64,000 bases of DNA from Psychrobacillus sp. BL-248-WT-3 (GTDB lineage: Bacteria; Bacillota; Bacilli; Bacillales_A; Planococcaceae): NCBI RefSeq assembly GCF_012843435.1, contig NZ_JABAFC010000001.1:1-64000 (forward strand). The letters run 5' to 3'. The translations under genes and the position numbers were made by a program. Positions 21,498 to 30,064 of this stretch are shown here, piece after piece; position 1 is the first letter of the stretch; each line of letters begins with the position of its first letter. The notes below the pieces were generated by a model, which worked only from the letters and a program-made list of their open reading frames with translations, had not been told where the DNA came from and ran no database searches.

Positions 21498-23267
21498 ATG
21501 AACAGAACGCATACAAGTGGACAACTTAACGAACAACATATAGGTGAATCGGTTCAACTAATCGGTTGGGTTCAAAAACGAAGAGATTTGGGTGGACTTA
21601 TTTTCGTTGATGTGAGAGACCGTACTGGTATTGTACAGGTTGTATTTAATCCAGAAATTTCAGAAACTGCTCTACAGGTGGCAAATACGTTAAGAAACGA
21701 ATTTATCATTGAAATTAAAGGAACTGTCGTTGCACGTGCAGAAAATCAAATAAACCGCAACATCCCTTCTGGTGCAATTGAGGTCCAAGCAAATGAAATC
21801 TCCATTATCAATGAAGCAAAAAATCCTCCTTTTTCTATTGAAAATCAAACAGACGCAGGGGAAGATGTTCGTTTAAAATATCGTTATTTAGATTTAAGAA
21901 GACCAGTGATGTATGACACATTTAAGATGCGTTCAGATATTACTAAAACAGTTAGACGTTTCTTAGACGATGAAGGATTCCTTGAAGTAGAGACACCAAT
22001 CCTAACGAAATCTACGCCAGAGGGAGCTCGAGATTACCTAGTACCAAGTCGTGTACATGGAGGAGAGTTTTACGCTTTACCTCAGTCTCCGCAATTATTC
22101 AAACAGTTGCTGATGGTTGGAGGATTTGAAAAGTACTATCAAATTGCTCGCTGTTTCCGTGACGAAGATTTACGTGCTGACCGTCAACCAGAATTTACTC
22201 AAATTGATATGGAAATGAGCTTCCTGTCTATGGATGACATTCTTGAGATGAATGAGCGGATGATGCAAAAGATCATGAAGGATGTTAAAGGAGTAGATGT
22301 TAGCATTCCATTCCCACGAATGGATTATGACGAGGCAATGGCAAGATTCGGATCAGATAAACCAGATGTTCGTTTTGGTTTAGAGTTAACAGATCTTTCA
22401 GAGCAAGTGAAGGATAGCTCCTTTAAAGTATTTGCATCTGCAGTAGAAGCCGGCGGCCAGGTAAAAGCTATTAACGTCAAAGGAGCAGCCGATAACTATT
22501 CACGTAAAGATATTGATGCCCTTGGAGAATATGCATCTCGCTATGGAGCAAAAGGTCTTGCATGGCTTAAAGTTGACGAGGAAGGCATTAAAGGTCCTAT
22601 TGCAAAATTCTTTGAAGGTGAAGCAGCAAGTACGCTTATCCAAACTCTAGATGCTGCAGCAGGAGATTTATTACTATTTGTAGCCGACAAGAAATCAGTA
22701 GTTGCAGATGCTCTTGGAGCGTTACGCTTGAAGCTTGGTAAAGATTTAAAGCTAATTGATGAAAGTCGTTATGCTTTCCTTTGGGTCGTGAACTGGCCAT
22801 TATTCGAGTACGATGAAAAAGAAGGACGTTATTATGCAGCCCACCATCCATTTACACGTCCTGCTGACGAAGACCTGCCGTTGATGGAAACAGACCCAAG
22901 CCAAGTAAAAGCACAAGCGTATGACCTTGTTTTAAATGGCTATGAGCTAGGTGGCGGATCTCTTCGTATTTATTCAAGAGAAGTACAGGAAAAAATGTTT
23001 GAAATTCTTGGATTCTCTGACGAAGAGGCAAAAGCTCAGTTTGGATTCTTAATGGAGGCGTTTGAATATGGTACACCTCCTCACGGTGGAGTAGCATTCG
23101 GATTAGACCGTTTAGTTATGCTTCTATCAGGAAGAACAAATCTTCGTGATACAATTGCTTTTCCTAAGACAGCAAGTGCTAGCTGCTTACTGACACAAGC
23201 ACCAAGCCCAGTAGCAGAAGCTCAACTTGATGAACTACAGTTAAGCTTAAATAAAAAAGAACAATAA
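21498..23267 (+). CDS. aspS: Aspartyl-tRNA synthetase
   Basis: The 589-residue bacterial-type AspRS has an N-terminal OB anticodon domain (about 1-105, [24 protein letters not shown] split across it), catalytic motifs [24 protein letters not shown], and [18 protein letters not shown], the bacterial GAD insertion (about 280-420), and motif 3 [18 protein letters not shown] precedes the ATG. Whether it also charges tRNA-Asn cannot be judged by eye; this matters because the leader specifier appears to be an Asn codon. Confidence 0.98.
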   Translation: MNRTHTSGQLNEQHIGESVQLIGWVQKRRDLGGLIFVDVRDRTGIVQVVFNPEISETALQVANTLRNEFIIEIKGTVVARAENQINRNIPSGAIEVQANEISIINEAKNPPFSIENQTDAGEDVRLKYRYLDLRRPVMYDTFKMRSDITKTVRRFLDDEGFLEVETPILTKSTPEGARDYLVPSRVHGGEFYALPQSPQLFKQLLMVGGFEKYYQIARCFRDEDLRADRQPEFTQIDMEMSFLSMDDILEMNERMMQKIMKDVKGVDVSIPFPRMDYDEAMARFGSDKPDVRFGLELTDLSEQVKDSSFKVFASAVEAGGQVKAINVKGAADNYSRKDIDALGEYASRYGAKGLAWLKVDEEGIKGPIAKFFEGEAASTLIQTLDAAAGDLLLFVADKKSVVADALGALRLKLGKDLKLIDESRYAFLWVVNWPLFEYDEKEGRYYAAHHPFTRPADEDLPLMETDPSQVKAQAYDLVLNGYELGGGSLRIYSREVQEKMFEILGFSDEEAKAQFGFLMEAFEYGTPPHGGVAFGLDRLVMLLSGRTNLRDTIAFPKTASASCLLTQAPSPVAEAQLDELQLSLNKKEQ

Positions 23268-23273
23268 ATAGTT

Positions 23274-23318
23274 ACCACCTTTTAAGCATGAAATTTATGC
23301 TTAAAAGGTGGTTTTTTA
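23274..23318 (+). terminator. Intrinsic terminator after aspS
   Basis: A 16-bp near-perfect stem, accaccttttaagcat with atgcttaaaaggtggt, is followed by a T run. Confidence 0.92.
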
Positions 23319-23360
23319 TTTGTGAGTCACAAAGAGAGAAGTTGGTCTTAATCAGTGGAA

Positions 23361-23500
23361 TTCGCACCTAAAATTAGTGGAAGTGACACCTAAATCATAG
23401 CGAGGCGCACGTAATTGGAAGAGAAGTGCAACATAAAGAGGAGAAAGTGACACCTAAAAAGTGAAGTCACAATTAAAAGTAGAGAAGGGATACCTTGAAA
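23361..23500. repeat. Degenerate array with about 21-bp period (CACCTAAA type)
   Basis: Motifs like gtgacacctaaa recur at about 23365, 23387, 23408, 23429, 23451, 23470 and 23491, spaced 19-22 bases, each preceded by a purine-rich gaaagt/gaggc segment. Units are too degenerate for a CRISPR and have no spacers. No coding sequence is seen between 23319 and 23608. Confidence 0.6.
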
Positions 23501-23608
23501 ACACACGTAATGCTAAAACTCAATAATAATCGGAAGATAACAAAACTAACTAAAATAATTTAAGATGAGGTCACATATACTTTTAAGAGATTATACATAA
23601 TTGGAAGG

Positions 23609-23884
23609 ATGATTGGAGTTATTGAAAAGGCATTACTCTTTATAATTTTATTAAGACTTGCATCTGGTAGCATTGAAATTACTGCAGCCATGTTTATGCT
23701 AAAGTTTAACGACTTAGAAAAAGCATTCTATATTAATTCAATGCTTGCACTAGTAGGGCCTTGCATTTTGATTGTTACGACAGGTATAGGTTTATTGGGA
23801 TTAGCGGATAAAATATCTATGACTCGAATCGTATGCCTATTCGCAGGTATTTTATTGATTCTGTTTAGTGTAAATTCAAAATGA
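23609..23884 (+). CDS. yqhV: YqhV-like DUF2619 small membrane protein
   Basis: The 91-residue protein has three hydrophobic helices (about residues 6-30, 43-64 and 70-88). LRLASGSIEITAAMFMLKFNDLEKAF and ALVGPCILIVTTGIGLLGLA, taken in pieces, match the DUF2619/YqhV family, which in B. subtilis lies next to spoIIIA genes and has no known function. The ATG is used, although its GGAAGG touches the start, so the true start may differ by a few codons. It lies in the accessory stretch after aspS. Confidence 0.65.
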   Translation: MIGVIEKALLFIILLRLASGSIEITAAMFMLKFNDLEKAFYINSMLALVGPCILIVTTGIGLLGLADKISMTRIVCLFAGILLILFSVNSK

Positions 23885-23911
23885 GTTTATCAAATTATAA
23901 GCTAAAAAAAC

Positions 23912-23964
23912 TAGCACATGTTTCCTTCTCAATAGTGAGAATGGAAGTTGGTGCTAATTTTTTT
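23912..23964 (+). terminator. Intrinsic terminator after the yqhV-like gene
   Basis: A long imperfect stem (tagcac with gtgcta outside, ttccttctc with gagaatggaa inside) is followed by eight T. Confidence 0.85.
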
Positions 23965-23993
23965 GGGGGATTTATATAAAGTTGTTGCACATA

Positions 23994-24028
23994 AAAAAAC
24001 CGATAACTTGAAAGCATTATCGGTTTCA
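23994..24028 (-). terminator. Intrinsic terminator of the MFS transporter gene
   Basis: On the minus strand aaccgataatgc pairs with a ttatcggtt arm and is followed by seven T (A run at 23993-23999 on plus). Confidence 0.85.
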
Positions 24029-24049
24029 TTTTTATATCTTATCTATATT

Positions 24050-25294
24050 TTAAGCGGGCTTTTTATCTTTTTTTTCTATTTCACTAACTTTAACGAGTTT
24101 AAAGACAAGAAACGTGAGTATAATTCCTAAAACACCACAGCCTATATAGAAAGGATTGATATAGTTTTTCATGACTAATGATAGGATAGGTGGTCCTGCT
24201 GCTACTCCTAAAAAACGAGCAGAGCTGTAAAAAGAAGAGATGGTGCCCCGTTCTTCTTTTATAATGTTTTCAGTTATAATGGCATCTAAAACAGGAAGAA
24301 TAGCACCAATTGCGATTCCAAGAATGCTCGAAACAGCGATCAATAAAAAGATACTGTCTTTTACAAAGCCTATAAATACAACGCTTGCTGAGGCCGCGAT
24401 GAGTGTAATAATCATTAGACGTTTAATTGTTTTCAATTGTCCCTTTATTTTTCTGCCCGTAATAAAAGATGCAATACATAAGAATAATAAAGGAATTGCT
24501 AATACAAACCCCTTTTTAACTCCTTTAATATCATGAATCTTCTCCAATATTTCAGATAGATAAAATAGAACCCCAAAAAGAACGAACATCGCATATATTC
24601 CATTTAAAAATACCGAGGTTAACCACTTACCTTCAGCTTTAAATGTTTCCTTGACCTTCTTTAAGAATTCCTTAAGTTTATCTGGTTCTTCGTTATCTCC
24701 TTTTGGAACTTTAACGAAAAATAATATGAGTATGAAGGCGATGGCGCTAAAAATAGAGATAGAGAAAAATGGGAAGAACCATAGTACAGCAGCAATAGCT
24801 GAACCTAAGATAGGGCTTAATACTTTACCAAAGGTATTTGATGTCTCAATCAAACCTAAGGTGGAGCTTGTCTTCTCTGGATCATCTTTAAACAAATCAC
24901 CTACTAGAGGCAAGACAATCGGCATAGCACCGGCAGCACCCATGCCTTGCAAAACCCTACCAATAATGATCATCATGTAAGGACTGTCCATTTTCCAGGA
25001 AGCCATTCCAGCTATAAGACCACCGATCAATGCTAAAAGTAAGCAAGGCAATATAATTTTCTTTCTCCCAAATCGATCAGATAAATAGCCAGCAACTGGA
25101 ATAAGAATGATGGCAGCAATTGAGTAGCTAGTTATAATCATACTTGATTGAAAAGAACTAATATCTACCTTTTTCTCCAGTATTGGAAGCACGGGAATAA
25201 GCATGGAGTTCCCAAGTGTCATCACTAATGGAATCGAAGCTATACTAATAATAGTCATCTTGCTTACGCTAAGATTTTCATCTTTCTTCCCCAA
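24050..25294 (-). CDS. MFS drug/metabolite exporter
   Basis: The protein has about 12 membrane helices and belongs to the DHA1-type drug:H+ antiporters. Motif A appears as GYLSDRFGRKKI after helix 2, and GRVLQGMGAAGAMP is the helix 4 signature. A long charged cytoplasmic loop joins the two halves. I take TTG 25294 as start (414 residues) because GAGGTG lies six bases upstream; a GTG nine bases earlier overlaps that site. The substrate is not predictable. It lies 84 bases downstream of the LysE-family gene on the same strand with no obvious terminator between, suggesting one exporter operon. Confidence 0.85.
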   Translation of the reverse strand: MGKKDENLSVSKMTIISIASIPLVMTLGNSMLIPVLPILEKKVDISSFQSSMIITSYSIAAIILIPVAGYLSDRFGRKKIILPCLLLALIGGLIAGMASWKMDSPYMMIIIGRVLQGMGAAGAMPIVLPLVGDLFKDDPEKTSSTLGLIETSNTFGKVLSPILGSAIAAVLWFFPFFSISIFSAIAFILILFFVKVPKGDNEEPDKLKEFLKKVKETFKAEGKWLTSVFLNGIYAMFVLFGVLFYLSEILEKIHDIKGVKKGFVLAIPLLFLCIASFITGRKIKGQLKTIKRLMIITLIAASASVVFIGFVKDSIFLLIAVSSILGIAIGAILPVLDAIITENIIKEERGTISSFYSSARFLGVAAGPPILSLVMKNYINPFYIGCGVLGIILTFLVFKLVKVSEIEKKDKKPA

Positions 25295-25387
25295 CCTACA
25301 CACCTCAATTTTTATAGAATAAAGGTATGTTCTCCTGAAGGGATTTTTTTATGCATATATTTATAAGAAATGATTTCTCGTTAAAAA

Positions 25388-26017
25388 TTAAAATAAAGAA
25401 TAGTAAGCCTGAATTCCGAAGTAAATACCAAAACCTATCATGGATATAGAAGAGATGATGGACACAGTTTTTAAAAGAGGAGTAGATAATAATTTTCTAG
25501 AACCACTAGAAATAGTGGCCATCGTCAGATCGACAAGTGTAATTCCTAATAAGATAGTAATACTATACAAAATAACCTCAAGCCCTGATAAAGAGCCGCT
25601 TGCTCCACCAACAAGTATGGAACCATAAATTCCAAGCCAAAATAAAATAGTCAAAGGATTCAATAGAGCCATAAGTAACCCAGATAGAAAGGAATGTCTC
25701 AACCGTACGACTTTTCGATATTTCGCATCCATAGAAATATTATTTACCGTTAACAAGTTTTCAATCCCTGTGTACATGAGGACAAAAAATCCAAAAGACC
25801 AAAGAAACGTTTTCATCATTGGATTGTCAATAAACTGTCCGACACCAAAGTACACCATTAACATGTAGAGAATATCAGTTGCTATTGCTCCTAAACCAAA
25901 AAACCAAGCATGAAAAAAACCGTTTTTTATGCCAGTGTTCAGTAAGGTCGCCTTTACAGGGCCGATTGGTGCAGCCAGGGATATACCTAATATAAAATAA
26001 GTGGTTAGTGAATTCAC
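25388..26017 (-). CDS. LysE family amino acid/metabolite exporter
   Basis: The 209-residue protein has six hydrophobic helices and the LysE/RhtB opening GISLAAPIGPVKATLLNTGIKNG, with ALLNPLTILFWLG in the middle, the second half-motif of the family. These proteins export amino acids or related small molecules. It starts at GTG 26017 after GGAGGG; a closer ATG at 26019 is out of frame. A perfect 10-bp inverted repeat 22 bases upstream probably controls it. No dedicated regulator gene is adjacent. Confidence 0.85.
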   Translation of the reverse strand: MNSLTTYFILGISLAAPIGPVKATLLNTGIKNGFFHAWFFGLGAIATDILYMLMVYFGVGQFIDNPMMKTFLWSFGFFVLMYTGIENLLTVNNISMDAKYRKVVRLRHSFLSGLLMALLNPLTILFWLGIYGSILVGGASGSLSGLEVILYSITILLGITLVDLTMATISSGSRKLLSTPLLKTVSIISSISMIGFGIYFGIQAYYSLF

Positions 26018-26038
26018 ATAGAGCCCTCCGTTTAATGT

Positions 26039-26067
26039 CTTGTCTATGTATATTATTCATAGACAAG
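26039..26067. promoter_or_regulatory. Palindromic operator before the exporter pair
   Basis: CTTGTCTATG (26039-26048) is repeated perfectly inverted as CATAGACAAG (26058-26067) across a nine-base AT-rich spacer. It lies 22 bases upstream of the LysE-family start and overlaps AT-rich sequence that could be a -10 on the minus strand. A TetR-like or similar dimeric repressor site is a reasonable inference. Confidence 0.7.
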
Positions 26068-26213
26068 GATATCTAGGACTAGTTTTATAGAGTATTTTTA
26101 TCGACGTTTGAAAGTGTGAGAGAAGGGAAGGATAATGGAAGAAAGCTATTATATATGATATATCTACTATCCTTCATGATTCTGAATAGTCAAATAATAT
26201 CATGGTATATTCA

Positions 26214-26242
26214 TTGAAGTTTTAAAAGGGATATGCTATTAT
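26214..26242 (+). promoter_or_regulatory. Sigma-A promoter of 6S RNA
   Basis: TTGAAG (26214-26219) and TATTAT (26237-26242) are 17 bases apart, and the first conserved 6S stem begins about nine bases beyond the -10. Confidence 0.8.
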
Positions 26243-26248
26243 ACAAGT

Positions 26249-26441
26249 AATACGAATCCTGATGTGTTCGCGAAACGCCAATCAGTTTTGACCGAACAAT
26301 TATATCGTCGGGAGTCTCACTTTTATTGTTAATGACATGCCCTCTAGTTAGGGACTTCAAAGACAATGAAGAGGACACCCACCTGCTCTGTGCGGGTTCA
26401 AAACGATAAGCACTATTAGTCGGCACGATTGGGATTCGTCT
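26249..26441 (+). ncRNA. ssrS: 6S RNA
   Basis: About 193 bases fold end to end: acgaatcc near the 5' end pairs with ggattcgt near the 3' end. Conserved 6S pieces are visible: cctgatgtg, gaccgaac, cgggagtctc before the central bubble, and the apical tgccctct ... gaagaggacacccacc ... gtgcgggttcaaa. Its place between aspS and yrvM/tcdA matches bsrA (6S-1) of B. subtilis. It should mimic an open promoter and bind sigma-A RNA polymerase. It has its own promoter and terminator. Confidence 0.95.
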
Positions 26442-26444
26442 ATT

Positions 26445-26482
26445 TAAAAAAGTCCCCTGTATTTGCAGGGGACTTTTTTAGT
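26445..26482 (+). terminator. Intrinsic terminator of 6S RNA
   Basis: aaaagtcccctg pairs with caggggactttt around a short loop, with a T run after it. The A-rich left side makes it potentially bidirectional. Confidence 0.93.
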
Positions 26483-27191
26483 GGAATGAATAATAAATAC
26501 ATTTACTCTTACAAAACTCTATTATATTTTCATAATTTTAAGCATCTAAATGTCATTATTCTTATAAAAATAAACTTTTTTAAAGTTATTGGTTGATTTT
26601 GACTGAAAATTCTTTTTTATAGTGACTGTAAACATAAAAAAAGACCGTTCAAATGGCTATTAAGAACATAAATAGATGATGAAATTGGTTGGTTACAGTT
26701 TTTCAGCTTTTTTTATGCGATTAAATTGATTAGCACTTTATCGATGCTAAAGCGGTTTCCATTTATTAATTGGAGCTACAGGCGGCGACTCCTACGGGAT
26801 GAGGGAGACAGATAAGACATCACAACCATGCGCGTAAGCGATGGGTGATGGCTTATCGCTCACCTCGAGGAAAGCGTCCGGCTGGGGCGGAAATCAATTC
26901 TACTCTCTGATTTAAGATTTCTTTGCATCATAAATCAACCCTACCCTTTAACATAGCCTAAAATAAACTGGAAATTAGAGTTACTCTAATCCAATCTAGC
27001 ATTTCCTAACGCTATAAAATTAGTGAATTTAGTAAATACTTTATCTGTGTACCATAGTACACTCCATCGTTTATAATAAATTTTCGAGGGTAAAATATTA
27101 ATAGAATAGTACTCGACTGGAACTAATGTGATAATATTTGAGTAGTGAAAAGATAAAACCAACTAATCTTATATAAATGGAGTGTTTTTTT
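26483..27191. other. Gene-free stretch between 6S RNA and tcdA
   Basis: About 700 bases without a convincing gene on either strand. It is AT-rich apart from the GC-rich dispersed repeat at about 26770-26903. A small hairpin (ttagca/tgctaa) sits at about 26730-26750. No promoter of good quality for tcdA could be named. Confidence 0.6.
26770..26903. repeat. Dispersed GC-rich intergenic repeat element
   Basis: The stretch begins ttggagctacaggcggcgac and ends gcgtccggctggggcggaaa. The two ends are imperfect inverted repeats (ggagc-ggcgg against ccggctgggg). This matches a non-coding repeat I recognise from many Bacillaceae genomes, ending in the same AAAGCGTCCG..GGAGCGGAAATC pattern. A decayed copy of the right end seems present near 45740. 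Confidence 0.65.
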
Positions 27192-27953
27192 ATGTTACAT
27201 CAATTTTCTAGAAATGAACTTGCGATAGGAAGAGAAGGAGTAGAGCTGTTAAAGAATACAACAGTAGCTATTTTGGGTGTAGGAGGCGTTGGGTCATTTG
27301 CCGCGGAAGCATGCGCCCGAAGTGGCGTGGGTAGAATTATTTTAGTAGATAAGGACAATGTGGATATAACAAATATAAATCGTCAATTAGTAGCTTACAT
27401 GTCTACTGTAGGCCGATCAAAGTCTGAGGTAATGAAAGAAAGAATCGCAGACATTAATCCAGATTGTGAAGTAATTGATATGCATATGTTCTATACCGAA
27501 GAAACGTATGAACAATTTTTTGATATGAAAATTGATTATGTTATAGATGCATCGGATACAATAATATATAAAATTCATTTGATGAAAGAATGTTTAAAGC
27601 GTGGCATTAAAATAATTTCTAGTATGGGAGCTGCCAACAAAACAGATCCAACTAGATTTAAAATTGCTGATATTTCTAAGACACATACCGATCCACTTGC
27701 TAAAGTAATCCGTACAAAGTTACGTAAGGAAGATCGGATCACTAAAGGAATTCCAGTTGTATTTTCAGATGAAAGCCCCATTGTAGTAAGAGAAGACGTA
27801 GTAGAAACAGTTGGAAAGCCAGATGCTGCTATCCGTAAAGCTAAGATGCCACCATCCTCTAATGCATTTGTGCCCTCTGTCGTTGGCTTAATTTGTGCTA
27901 GTTGGGTAATAAATGACATTACAAAAAATATTACAATTAATAGAGTGCAGTAA
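27192..27953 (+). CDS. tcdA: tRNA threonylcarbamoyladenosine dehydratase TcdA/YrvM
   Basis: The 253-residue E1-like enzyme has a Rossmann ATP-binding motif GVGGVGSFAAEACARSGVG (about residues 27-45), DKDNVDITNINRQ and a C-terminal membrane-anchoring hydrophobic tail. It dehydrates t6A37 of tRNA to cyclic ct6A using ATP. I chose ATG 27192 because GGAG lies nine bases before it; an in-frame ATG at 27177 has no ribosome-binding site. The gene order 6S RNA-tcdA-rarA is as in B. subtilis. Confidence 0.93.
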   Translation: MLHQFSRNELAIGREGVELLKNTTVAILGVGGVGSFAAEACARSGVGRIILVDKDNVDITNINRQLVAYMSTVGRSKSEVMKERIADINPDCEVIDMHMFYTEETYEQFFDMKIDYVIDASDTIIYKIHLMKECLKRGIKIISSMGAANKTDPTRFKIADISKTHTDPLAKVIRTKLRKEDRITKGIPVVFSDESPIVVREDVVETVGKPDAAIRKAKMPPSSNAFVPSVVGLICASWVINDITKNITINRVQ

Positions 27954-28022
27954 ATAGGTTGCAGTTTTTTTTACATCACTTATACTAAAACTAATCACAT
28001 TTCAAACGAGGTGGAATCTAAA

Positions 28023-28217
28023 ATGACTGAAACAAAAAATCAGGAAGAGCCAAAGAAAAAAATGACTCTTCAAGAAGCTGTGAAACAAAAGCTAGAAGAA
28101 AAGAAAAACCAAGCTGGTGGTGGTAACTTAAAAGGAACTGGTCCAGCAGCTAACCAAAAAATGAAAAGTCAACAAACTAAAAAGGTAAGCAATACACGCA
28201 GAAAAATGGGTGTATAA
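28023..28217 (+). CDS. Small basic hypothetical protein
   Basis: This 64-residue, Lys/Gln-rich protein has no hydrophobic segment. A short helical part (about 14-33, MTLQEAVKQKLEEKKNQ) is followed by GGGNLKGTGPAANQK and a basic end NTRRKMGV. The ATG at 28023 follows AGGTGG by eight bases; a GTG four codons earlier overlaps that site. Its own terminator follows directly. I do not recognise a family with a known function. The composition suggests nucleic-acid or ribosome binding, but this is speculation. Confidence 0.7.
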   Translation: MTETKNQEEPKKKMTLQEAVKQKLEEKKNQAGGGNLKGTGPAANQKMKSQQTKKVSNTRRKMGV

Positions 28218-28238
28218 TCCTTATAAGCAAAGCAAAAC

Positions 28239-28268
28239 GCTACCGATGTTTTTCGGTAGCTTTTTAAA
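28239..28268. terminator. Bidirectional terminator between the small basic protein gene and rarA
   Basis: gctaccga pairs with tcggtagc; T run on plus, and an A-rich left flank gives the minus-strand counterpart for rarA. Confidence 0.85.
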
Positions 28269-28294
28269 TTTTTATGACTCGTGTTTTTTTGACT

Positions 28295-29581
28295 TTATTT
28301 TTCCTTCTTAAAGTTTTCCAAACGATTATAAATAGCTGCCAATCGCTTTTCTTCTCCAGCATCTATCGGATCATAAAATCTTGTACCGACTAAATTATCT
28401 GGAAGATAGGTTTGTTTCACCCAACCGCCGAACGTTCCTATTTTATGATCATGTGGATATACATAGCCCCCATGCCCAAGTTCCTTCGCACCAGCGTAAT
28501 GAGTATCCTTTAAATGACTTGGAATATCCCCGGTTTTACCTGCATGGATACTGCTAATCGCCTTATCGAGTGCTACATATGCAGAGTTGGATTTCTCGGA
28601 TAAGCACATTAAAACTACTGCATTAGCGAGGGGAATACGCGCTTCTGGAAGCCCTAGTCTTTCTGCTGATTGAATTGCTGCTAATACTTGTGGTCCTACT
28701 GCAGGATTGGCAAGTCCAATATCCTCATAGCTCATTACCAAAAGTCTTCTACTGACAGCTACCAAATCCCCATTTTCTAAAAGGTGTGCAAGATAATATA
28801 AAGCTGCGTCCGTATCACTACCTCTCACTGATTTTTGAAGGGCTGATAATAAGTTATAAAAGTGAGAGCCCTTTTTATCTCCAAATACACCTACGCGATC
28901 AATAAGGCTATCCAGCGTAGAATCTTCTACTACGGTAATACCATCTTCTTCAAAGCTTGCAAAAATAGTTGATTCTAATAGAGTCAAAGCCTTACGAGCA
29001 TCACCATTCGAGGCATCTGCAATCTTTAATAGTTGTTCTTCTGTTATTTTAATAGGGGTTTTACCGAGACCTTTAACGCTATCCTCTAAAGCTCTTTTTA
29101 GAAGAACGTCTACATCCTCCGTAGTAAGCCGCTTCAACTGTTTAATCTCTCCACAACGGGAGCGAATCGCTGGATTGACATCATGGAAAGGATTTTCCGT
29201 TGTTGCACCGATCAGAATGATAGAACCATTTTCAACATGTGGCAAAAGAGTATCTTGCTGTAGTTTGTTGAATCGATGAATTTCGTCTAAAAATAATATA
29301 ATCTTTCCACTGATTCTTGCGTCGGCCACAACATCCTCCACGTCTTTCTTCCCAGCTTTAGTTGCATTTAAGGCGACAAAAGGGAGCTTGGTTGTTCCAG
29401 CTATGGCAAAAGCCAAAGAGGTTTTGCCTACACCTGGATCTCCGTACAGAAGCATGGAGGGAACATGCCCATTGATAATCATTTTATATAAGGCTGTATT
29501 CTTCCCAATTACATGTTGCTGTCCTGCAATTTCATCTATTGTTTGTGGTCTCATTCGATAGGCTAATGGTTCATTTTGCAA
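28295..29581 (-). CDS. rarA: Replication-associated recombination protein RarA (MgsA)
   Basis: The 428-residue AAA+ ATPase has Walker A GDPGVGKTS (about residues 47-55), Walker B ILFLDEIHRF, sensor GATTENP and the C-terminal tetramerisation domain with HYAGAKELGHG and YVYPHD. RarA acts at stalled replication forks and with RecA-dependent repair. GAGAGATTC precedes the ATG. It is the only leftward gene between tcdA and cymR and faces the convergent terminator at 28239-28268. Confidence 0.95.
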   Translation of the reverse strand: MQNEPLAYRMRPQTIDEIAGQQHVIGKNTALYKMIINGHVPSMLLYGDPGVGKTSLAFAIAGTTKLPFVALNATKAGKKDVEDVVADARISGKIILFLDEIHRFNKLQQDTLLPHVENGSIILIGATTENPFHDVNPAIRSRCGEIKQLKRLTTEDVDVLLKRALEDSVKGLGKTPIKITEEQLLKIADASNGDARKALTLLESTIFASFEEDGITVVEDSTLDSLIDRVGVFGDKKGSHFYNLLSALQKSVRGSDTDAALYYLAHLLENGDLVAVSRRLLVMSYEDIGLANPAVGPQVLAAIQSAERLGLPEARIPLANAVVLMCLSEKSNSAYVALDKAISSIHAGKTGDIPSHLKDTHYAGAKELGHGGYVYPHDHKIGTFGGWVKQTYLPDNLVGTRFYDPIDAGEEKRLAAIYNRLENFKKEK

Positions 29582-30064
29582 AATGAATCTCTCCTTTTTC
29601 TATGTATTTATCTAGATTTTTTCTTTTTTGTGGATCAGGGCTATGCCTAAGCGGTGATAAAACTGCACGAACGGAGATAATCGTACAGTGAATGGTGATA
29701 AACCCCGCTGAACAGTCAAAAATCTCTCCGAAAGGTGATAAAACCAAGTGTAAGAGAAAAGTTATTTTGACTTTAGAATATATTTGGCTATTTCAGTAAA
29801 TTAAAAGCTTCGGCTAGTTGCATTTTTATTATTTTTACTCAGCCATTTAAGAAACAAATGATTTTTAGTGCTTTAAAACGTACATTTGTTCCTTTATTAT
29901 ATAGAAGATGGGACTAAAAGTCATTTTGAAGTCGTTAGCACTATGAGTTATGCTATACTAGGGAAAGAATTTTTTATACCCTGATGAATATAACATTAAA
30001 CGCAAAAATTATACTTAAGAATGATTAAATAAGTAATTTGTTAAATTAAAATGAGGTGAAAACG
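29582..30064. other. Gene-free stretch between rarA and cymR
   Basis: About 480 bases between divergent genes, holding the 20-21-bp periodic array at 29651-29745 and AT-rich sequence that should contain promoters for both genes. No open reading frame with a ribosome-binding site was found. A CymR autoregulatory site was not recognised. Confidence 0.6.
29651..29745. repeat. Degenerate array with 20-21-bp period (GGTGATAA type)
   Basis: ggtgataa or close variants occur at 29653, 29673 (ggagataa), 29694, 29714 (agtcaaaa) and 29734, at 20, 21, 20 and 20-base steps. The unit is roughly ggtgataaaacnncacgaac. The regular step equals two helical turns. Confidence 0.65.

Noticed and set aside
23361-23500. 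CRISPR array
   Set aside because: Units are degenerate, with no unique spacers of constant length and no cas genes.
23948-24130. 60-codon plus-strand frame after the yqhV-like gene
   Set aside because: It runs over two terminators and the 3' end of the convergent MFS gene; not a plausible gene.
26211-26426. 71-codon minus-strand frame
   Set aside because: It lies across the 6S RNA, whose conserved sequence and structure explain the region.
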